This document shows positions 13,994 to 18,026 of a DNA stretch of 18,026 nt, piece by piece (position 1 is the first letter of the stretch; the number at the start of each line of letters is the position of its first letter). Below the pieces are notes generated by a model. The model did no database searches and was not told the DNA's origin. It was given only the letters and a program-made list of their open reading frames with translations. The translations under genes and the position numbers were made by a program. The DNA comes from Thermosulfurimonas sp. (lineage in GTDB: Bacteria > Desulfobacterota > Thermodesulfobacteria > Thermodesulfobacteriales > Thermodesulfobacteriaceae): NCBI GenBank assembly GCA_015487645.1, contig WFPH01000108.1, positions 1-18,026 of the forward strand, given 5' to 3'.

Positions 13994-15295
13994 TTATAAG
14001 TTCCCCTTGAGGATCTTTTTGGCCCGAGAGAAGACCTTGATGGCGCAGTACTCTCCGCACATGGTGCAGGCCTTACTCTTGGAGGCCCCGCCTTCCATGC
14101 GATAGCGCCGAGCCTTCTCCGGATCCAGGGAGAGGCGGATCTGAGCCTCCCAGTCCAGGGCCGCTCGGGCCCTGGCCATGGCCAGATCCTTGTCCCAGGC
14201 CCCGGGTATGCCCTTCACGAGGTCGGCCACGTGAGCCGCGATCTTGGAGGCCACGACCCCTTCCTTTACGTCCTCCACCGTAGGGAGCCGCAGGTGTTCG
14301 GCCGGGGTCACGTAGCAAAGGAAGTCGGCCCCCGCGGCCGCGGCTAGCGCCCCTCCGATGGCCCCCACGATGTGGTCGTAACCTGGGGCAATATCCGTGG
14401 GCAGAGGTCCCAATACATAGAAGGGGGCTCCATGGCAGAGACGCTTTTCCAGCTTCACGTTGGCCTCAATTTGATCAAGCGGCACGTGCCCCGGGCCTTC
14501 GATCATCACCTGTACCCCGGCCTCCCAGGCCCGCTGGGTGAGCTCTCCCAGGATGATGAGTTCCTGGATCTGGGGGCCGTCCGTGGCATCAGCCAGACAC
14601 CCGGGACGGATTCCGTCCCCCAGAGAGAGGGTCACCTCGTATTCCCGGGCGATCTCAAGCAGCCGGTCAAAGTGTTCGTAAAGGGGGTTCTCCCGACGGT
14701 TATAGATCATCCACTCCACAATGAAAGAGCCTCCGCGGGAGACCACCCCCAGGATCCTCTCCCTGTTTTCCAAGCGTTCGAGGACTTCCCGGGTGATCCC
14801 ACAGTGCACCGTCATGAAATCCACGCCGTCTTCGGCGTGGCGCTCGATGGCCGAAAAGATCTCGTCCACCGTCATCTCCACGATGGACTTGTGCCTGACT
14901 TCCACGGCTTCTACCGCCGCCTGATAAATGGGGACCGTGCCCAGCGGCACCGGACAGTTTTCCCGGATAATCCGCCGGACCTCATCGATGGGCCCACCCG
15001 TGGAAAGATCCATGATGGTATCGGCCCCGGCCGCAAGGGCTACCCGTAGTTTTTCCAGTTCCTTCTCCGGATCCGGAGCGTCTCTTGAGGTGCCTAAATT
15101 GGCGTTGATCTTGGTCCGAAGGCCCGCTCCTATGGCACAGGGTTTCTCAAGCCGCGCCTTCCGGTTCCAGGGTATAACCACCTGCCCCGAGGCCAACCCC
15201 TCGGCCAGCTTCTCGGGCTCTACGCCTTCAAGTTCGGCCGTCTGCCTGATCTCCTCCGGGATTTCTCCTCGCTGAACTCTTTCTTTAAGGGTCAT
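13994..15295 (-). CDS. thiC: Phosphomethylpyrimidine synthase
   Basis: ThiC converts 5-aminoimidazole ribotide to hydroxymethylpyrimidine phosphate, the pyrimidine half of thiamine, by radical SAM chemistry. The 433-residue product is the short form without the extra N-terminal domain of the E. coli enzyme. Visible motifs are GAGLRTKINANLGTS, MDLSTGGPI, MTVHCGITRE, RGGSFIVEWM, LSLGDGIRPGCLADATDG, MIEGPGHVPLDQIEANV and GPLPTDIAPGYDHI. The cluster ligands are CTMCGEYC near the C-terminus (about Cys410, 413, 417). The spacing is CX2CX3C; the long form has CX2CX4C, and the shorter spacing is what I recall for anaerobe-type ThiC. GAGGT lies seven bases before the ATG. No TPP riboswitch is visible in the 85-base leader. 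A ThiC-like benzimidazole synthase (BzaF) is an alternative, but no cobamide genes are adjacent. Confidence 0.93.
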   Translation of the reverse strand: MTLKERVQRGEIPEEIRQTAELEGVEPEKLAEGLASGQVVIPWNRKARLEKPCAIGAGLRTKINANLGTSRDAPDPEKELEKLRVALAAGADTIMDLSTGGPIDEVRRIIRENCPVPLGTVPIYQAAVEAVEVRHKSIVEMTVDEIFSAIERHAEDGVDFMTVHCGITREVLERLENRERILGVVSRGGSFIVEWMIYNRRENPLYEHFDRLLEIAREYEVTLSLGDGIRPGCLADATDGPQIQELIILGELTQRAWEAGVQVMIEGPGHVPLDQIEANVKLEKRLCHGAPFYVLGPLPTDIAPGYDHIVGAIGGALAAAAGADFLCYVTPAEHLRLPTVEDVKEGVVASKIAAHVADLVKGIPGAWDKDLAMARARAALDWEAQIRLSLDPEKARRYRMEGGASKSKACTMCGEYCAIKVFSRAKKILKGNL

Positions 15296-15347
15296 GCCGT
15301 CGACCTCGTTCTCTTTTTCACAAAGATAAGAAGTTATCCATTTTTAG

Positions 15348-15375
15348 ACTTTATAAGGTTTTGTACAAATTACAA
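15348..15375 (-). promoter_or_regulatory. Promoter candidate for thiC
   Basis: In the AT-rich interval between thiC and repeat copy 2, the minus strand has TTGTAA (15370-15375) and TAAAGT (15348-15353) with a 16-base spacer. The -35 box lies only six bases from the end of the repeat. Matches are moderate and other pairings in this AT-rich stretch are possible. Confidence 0.35.
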
Positions 15376-15380
15376 GAAGG

Positions 15381-15482
15381 AGACCTCTGAAAAAAGTCCA
15401 CCCCCTGTAGAGGAGGGTTTAGGAGGGGGGAACCCTCCCCTATCCCCTCCCGAAGGGAGGGGGATGTTATTCAGAGGGGTCT
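15381..15482. repeat. Palindrome-rich repeat, copy 2 (before thiC)
   Basis: The 102-bp unit starts AGACCTCTGAA and ends TTCAGAGGGGTCT; the outer GAGACC/GGTCTC and inner TCTGAA/TTCAGA pair. Shared with copy 1, in the same order, are AAAGTCCACCC, CTGT, GAGG-GTTT-GGAGGG, CCCCTCCCG(A/G)AGGGAGGGG and ATGTTATTCA. The CCCCTCCC/GGGAGGGG hairpin is intact, while the first hairpin is degraded. It lies between pyrR and thiC, and on the minus strand its T6 run near the left end may help end pyrR transcription. The rest of 15296-15538 holds no gene. Confidence 0.85.
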
Positions 15483-15538
15483 CAAGAAGGTCCTGAGGGT
15501 TGAGAGGTGTTCGGGTTCTTTGTGAAAGATAGAGCAAG

Positions 15539-16072
15539 CTAGGGGGTTTCCAGGATCACGGCGTCGCGGCCGTCTACTTCTTTGAGGAGGACGTTTACAT
15601 GCTCTTCCGGGCGGGTGGGGACACGGAAGCCTACATAGTTGGGTTCGATGGGCAGTTCGCGGTGCCCGCGGTCTACCAGCACGGCCAGTTCTACCCGCTT
15701 AGGGCGACCGAAGTCCATAAGGGCGTCGAGGGCCGCTCTCACCGTGCGCCCGGTGTAGATGACGTCGTCCACCAGTATGACATTGAGATCATCCAGAGAG
15801 CCGGGAATCTCGGTAGCTTTGACCTCGGGGTGGAAAGAGATACGGCTCCAGTCATCCCGATAGAGGCTGATGTCGAGCGTGCCTACCGGGACCTTGAGGC
15901 CCTCTTTTTCCAGGATCATCTTCTGAAGTCTGCGGGCCAGGGGGACCCCGCCGGTCCGAATCCCGATCAGGATAAGATCCGTGGCACCCCCGTAGCGTTC
16001 TAGGACCTCATGGGTCAGGCGCCAAAGGGTACGCTCGATCTCCCTTTCGCCGGCTAGAATCCTTTCCCCCAT
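15539..16072 (-). CDS. pyrR: PyrR bifunctional pyrimidine regulator / uracil phosphoribosyltransferase
   Basis: The 177-residue product is a PyrR-type phosphoribosyltransferase of normal length. It has LILIGIRTGGVPLARRL, TLDISLYRDD, the PRPP-binding loop VILVDDVIYTGRTVRAAL (about 98-115), ELAVLVDRGHRELPI and NYVGFRVPT. PyrR binds UMP-bound attenuator RNA in pyr leaders in Firmicutes and has weak uracil phosphoribosyltransferase activity. Here it stands alone, with no pyr gene on either side and no room for an attenuator, so target transcripts must be elsewhere. ATG 16072 has no Shine-Dalgarno; a TTTATT at 16079-16084 six bases upstream suggests a leaderless mRNA. It is divergent from aspS. 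Confidence 0.93.
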   Translation of the reverse strand: MGERILAGEREIERTLWRLTHEVLERYGGATDLILIGIRTGGVPLARRLQKMILEKEGLKVPVGTLDISLYRDDWSRISFHPEVKATEIPGSLDDLNVILVDDVIYTGRTVRAALDALMDFGRPKRVELAVLVDRGHRELPIEPNYVGFRVPTRPEEHVNVLLKEVDGRDAVILETP

Positions 16073-16078
16073 AAAGTT

Positions 16079-16107
16079 AATAAAAACACAGGCGGAGACT
16101 TACGCAA
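16079..16107 (-). promoter_or_regulatory. Weak promoter candidate for pyrR (leaderless)
   Basis: On the minus strand, TTGCGT (16102-16107) and TTTATT (16079-16084) are 17 bases apart. Initiation seven bases after the -10 would fall on the A of the pyrR ATG. The -35 box is poor. Confidence 0.3.
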
Positions 16108-16116
16108 GAGGCGCAG

Positions 16117-16144
16117 TTGACTTTGAAAACCCTTGCGGTTTTAT
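16117..16144 (+). promoter_or_regulatory. Promoter of aspS
   Basis: TTGACT (16117-16122, five of six) and TTTTAT (16139-16144) are 16 bases apart; shifting by one gives TTTATT with 17. An inverted repeat, AAAACC (16126-16131) and GGTTTT (16137-16142), lies in the spacer and -10 region and could be an operator or a chance palindrome. Confidence 0.5.
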
Positions 16145-16172
16145 TTGGTAGGCACACTTAAGGAGGCCCAAA

Positions 16173-17939
16173 ATGAAGTTGAAACGCACGCATCTCTGTG
16201 GAAGCCTGCGGACCAAGCATCTGGGAGAAGAAGTTACCCTTTCAGGCTGGGTCCTGCGACGGAGGGATCACGGTGGGGTGATCTTTATCGATCTTCGGGA
16301 CCGCTCCGGGATCGTTCAGGTAGTCTTCGAACCCACCACGGCCCCGGAGGCTCACGAACTAGCCCACCGGCTCAAGCCTGAATACGTCCTGGCGGTGAAG
16401 GGGAGGGTGCGACGTCGGCCTGAGGGTATGGAAAACCCCAAGATCCCCACCGGAGAGATCGAGGTAGAGGCCCACGCCCTCGAGATCCTCAACACCTCGA
16501 AGACGCCACCTTTCCCTCTGGATGAAGAGGTTCAGGTTTCGGAGGCCCTCAGGCTCCGCTATCGTTATCTAGACCTCCGCCGGCCTGGAGGGCTTGAGCC
16601 TTTCATCCTCCGGCACAAAGTGGCCCAGGCCGCCCGGGAGTTCCTGAACCGGAAAGGCTTCCTGGAGATCGAGACCCCCTTCCTTACCAAGAGCACTCCC
16701 GAAGGGGCCCGGGATTACCTCGTGCCCTCAAGACTCTATCCCGGCAAGTTCTATGCCCTTCCCCAGTCTCCTCAGCTTTTCAAGCAAATCCTTATGGTGG
16801 CCGGGGTGGAACGCTATTACCAGATCGTACGCTGTTTTCGGGACGAGGATCTCAGGGCCGACCGTCAGCCGGAATTCACGCAGCTTGACCTCGAGATGTC
16901 CTTTGTGGACGAAGAGGACGTGATGAGCCTGGTGGAAGGACTGGTAGGACATCTTTTTAAGGAGGCCCTAGGGGTAGAACTCGAACGTCCTTTTCCTCGA
17001 CTTTCCTATGAGGAGGCCTTGGCCCGTTTCGGGACCGATCGGCCTGATCTGCGCTTTGGGATGGAGCTGGCGGAGGTCTCCGAGATCTTCCGGGGAACCT
17101 CCTTCAAGGTCTTTGCGCAGGTCTTGGAGAAGGGCGGAATTATCAAAGGCCTCTGTGCCCCTTCGGATTTTTCCCGTAAAGAGCTCGATGAACTTACGGC
17201 CTTCGTGGGAGAATACGGGGCCAAAGGGCTGGCCTGGATCAAGGTCCGGGAGGAGGGATTCCAGTCTCCCATTGTGAAATTCTTTTCAGAGGAAACCCTG
17301 GCTAAACTCCGGGAGATCTTTCGGCCCGAACCCGGCTCTACCCTCTTTTTCGTGGCCGATGCCCCGGAAGTGGTGAACGAGGCCCTGGCCGAGCTCCGCC
17401 GGGAGCTGGCCCGGCGACTGGGGCTCATTCCAGAGGGGCTTTTCCGATTCTGTTGGATCGTGGATTTCCCTCTGGTAGAATGGGACGAGGAGGAGGGGCG
17501 TTTCGTAGCTGTGCACCATCCCTTTACCTCGCCCAAAGAAGAGGATCTGGAGCTGCTGGAAGAGGCTCCCGAGAGGGTCCGCTCGCGGGCTTACGACCTG
17601 GTGCTTAACGGGGTGGAGATCGGCGGGGGAAGCATTCGTATCCATCGTAAGGAAGTACAGGAGCGGGTCTTCCGGCTCCTCAAGATCTCCGAGGAAGAGG
17701 CCCGGGAGAAGTTCGGGTTCCTGCTTGAGGCTCTGGAGTATGGCGCCCCTCCGCATGGGGGCCTGGCGTTGGGGTTTGACCGGCTGGTCATGCTCATGGC
17801 CGGACGGCATAGTATCCGCGAGGTCATCGCCTTTCCCAAGACTCAGCGGGCCCAGTGCCTGCTCACCGGAGCCCCGGCTCCAGTGACCATGGAACAACTC
17901 CTTGAACTTCACCTTCTTCCGGGGTGGGAGAAGGAATAA
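16173..17939 (+). CDS. aspS: Aspartyl-tRNA synthetase (non-discriminating type likely)
   Basis: The 588-residue product is a bacterial-type class IIb synthetase that charges tRNA with aspartate. It has an N-terminal OB-fold anticodon domain (GWVLRRRDHGGVIFIDLRDR), YRYLDLRR, the Asp-binding flipping region QSPQLFKQ, motif 2 (QIVRCFRDEDLRADRQPEFTQ), an inserted GAD domain at about 290-420, and motif 3 (GLALGFDRLVMLMAG). His33 in RRRDHGG matches the residue typical of non-discriminating AspRS; the E. coli discriminating enzyme has Leu there. It may therefore also form Asp-tRNA(Asn) for conversion by GatCAB. AAGGAGG lies six bases before the ATG. A GT20 glycosyltransferase gene begins on the base after its stop. 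Confidence 0.96.
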   Translation: MKLKRTHLCGSLRTKHLGEEVTLSGWVLRRRDHGGVIFIDLRDRSGIVQVVFEPTTAPEAHELAHRLKPEYVLAVKGRVRRRPEGMENPKIPTGEIEVEAHALEILNTSKTPPFPLDEEVQVSEALRLRYRYLDLRRPGGLEPFILRHKVAQAAREFLNRKGFLEIETPFLTKSTPEGARDYLVPSRLYPGKFYALPQSPQLFKQILMVAGVERYYQIVRCFRDEDLRADRQPEFTQLDLEMSFVDEEDVMSLVEGLVGHLFKEALGVELERPFPRLSYEEALARFGTDRPDLRFGMELAEVSEIFRGTSFKVFAQVLEKGGIIKGLCAPSDFSRKELDELTAFVGEYGAKGLAWIKVREEGFQSPIVKFFSEETLAKLREIFRPEPGSTLFFVADAPEVVNEALAELRRELARRLGLIPEGLFRFCWIVDFPLVEWDEEEGRFVAVHHPFTSPKEEDLELLEEAPERVRSRAYDLVLNGVEIGGGSIRIHRKEVQERVFRLLKISEEEAREKFGFLLEALEYGAPPHGGLALGFDRLVMLMAGRHSIREVIAFPKTQRAQCLLTGAPAPVTMEQLLELHLLPGWEKE

Positions 17940-18026
17940 GTGGCCCGTTTTATTGTAGTCGCGAACCGCCTGCCGGTGACCCTCAAGAGGGAGGGGGAGG
18001 GGTTCACCCTTAAGCCCAGCGTGGGG
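17940..18026 (+). CDS. GT20 glycosyltransferase (trehalose-6-phosphate synthase-like), 5' part
   Basis: Twenty-nine codons are visible before the window ends. GTG 17940 directly follows the aspS TAA, with GAAGGA overlapping the end of aspS, so translation is probably coupled. The peptide begins VARFIVVANRLPVTLKREG and ends FTLKPSVG. The (I/V)VSNRLP-V pattern followed by a P-SVGG is the N-terminal UDP-glucose/glucose-6-phosphate-binding signature of OtsA-type enzymes. It probably makes trehalose 6-phosphate or a related compatible solute; glucosylglycerol-phosphate synthase is an alternative. Confidence 0.8.
   Translation, partial: MARFIVVANRLPVTLKREGEGFTLKPSVG

Noticed and set aside
13876..15482. 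Repeats as a CRISPR array or a composite transposon
   Set aside because: There are only two copies, 1.4 kb apart, with no regular spacers, and no transposase lies in the window. They are kept only as a repeat family.
16126..16142. AAAACC/GGTTTT hairpin as a terminator before aspS
   Set aside because: No upstream plus-strand gene exists to terminate (pyrR is on the other strand); it overlaps the better-supported aspS promoter.

Overview
The window is a gene-dense, GC-rich piece of a bacterial chromosome. It consists mostly of housekeeping genes, with no transposase, phage gene or CRISPR array. Protein sequences and gene mix (acetate-type Na+ symporter, short anaerobe-type ThiC, non-discriminating-type AspRS, Arg/Glu/Leu-rich proteins) suggest a thermophilic, probably anaerobic bacterium of the Thermodesulfobacteria or a neighbouring deltaproteobacterial lineage. 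That placement is inferred from composition and recalled homologues, not from a search.

Layout, left to right. (1) 1-1623 (+): the end of a sodium:solute symporter, a strong terminator, then folC, whose start lies only 15 bases after the terminator stem. (2) 1685-4301 (-): two tandem ammonium transporters, each with a sigma-54-like motif about 35 bases upstream of its start; the one before the upstream gene is near consensus. (3) 4508-5800 (+): an uncharacterised radical SAM protein with a long N-terminal region, divergent from the amt genes. (4) 5982-6068 (-): tRNA-Leu(CAG). (5) 6204-10175 (+): hisB, a lipoprotein, hisA and an RNase II/R-type nuclease, tightly spaced. (6) 10172-12313 (-): inositol-monophosphatase-like enzyme, Nudix hydrolase and a REC-GGDEF regulator, with overlapping genes and a good sigma-70 promoter. 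The last gene is convergent with the nuclease and their stop codons overlap. (7) 12413-13769 (-): a TetR regulator followed by two paralogous small lipoproteins of no recognised family, with a clear promoter and an 18-bp palindromic operator at the expected start site. (8) 13876-15482: thiC (-) lying exactly between two copies of a ~100-115 bp palindrome-rich repeat. (9) 15539-16072 (-): pyrR, apparently leaderless. (10) 16173-18026 (+): aspS, then the start of a trehalose-6-phosphate-synthase-type (GT20) gene directly after the aspS stop.

The least described material is the TetR/twin-lipoprotein operon, the radical SAM protein, the thiC-flanking repeats, and the lipoprotein embedded between hisB and hisA. 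The nitrogen part is the clearest regulatory story: sigma-54-type promoters ahead of both ammonium channels indicate nitrogen-responsive transcription, although no glnK/glnB lies beside them.
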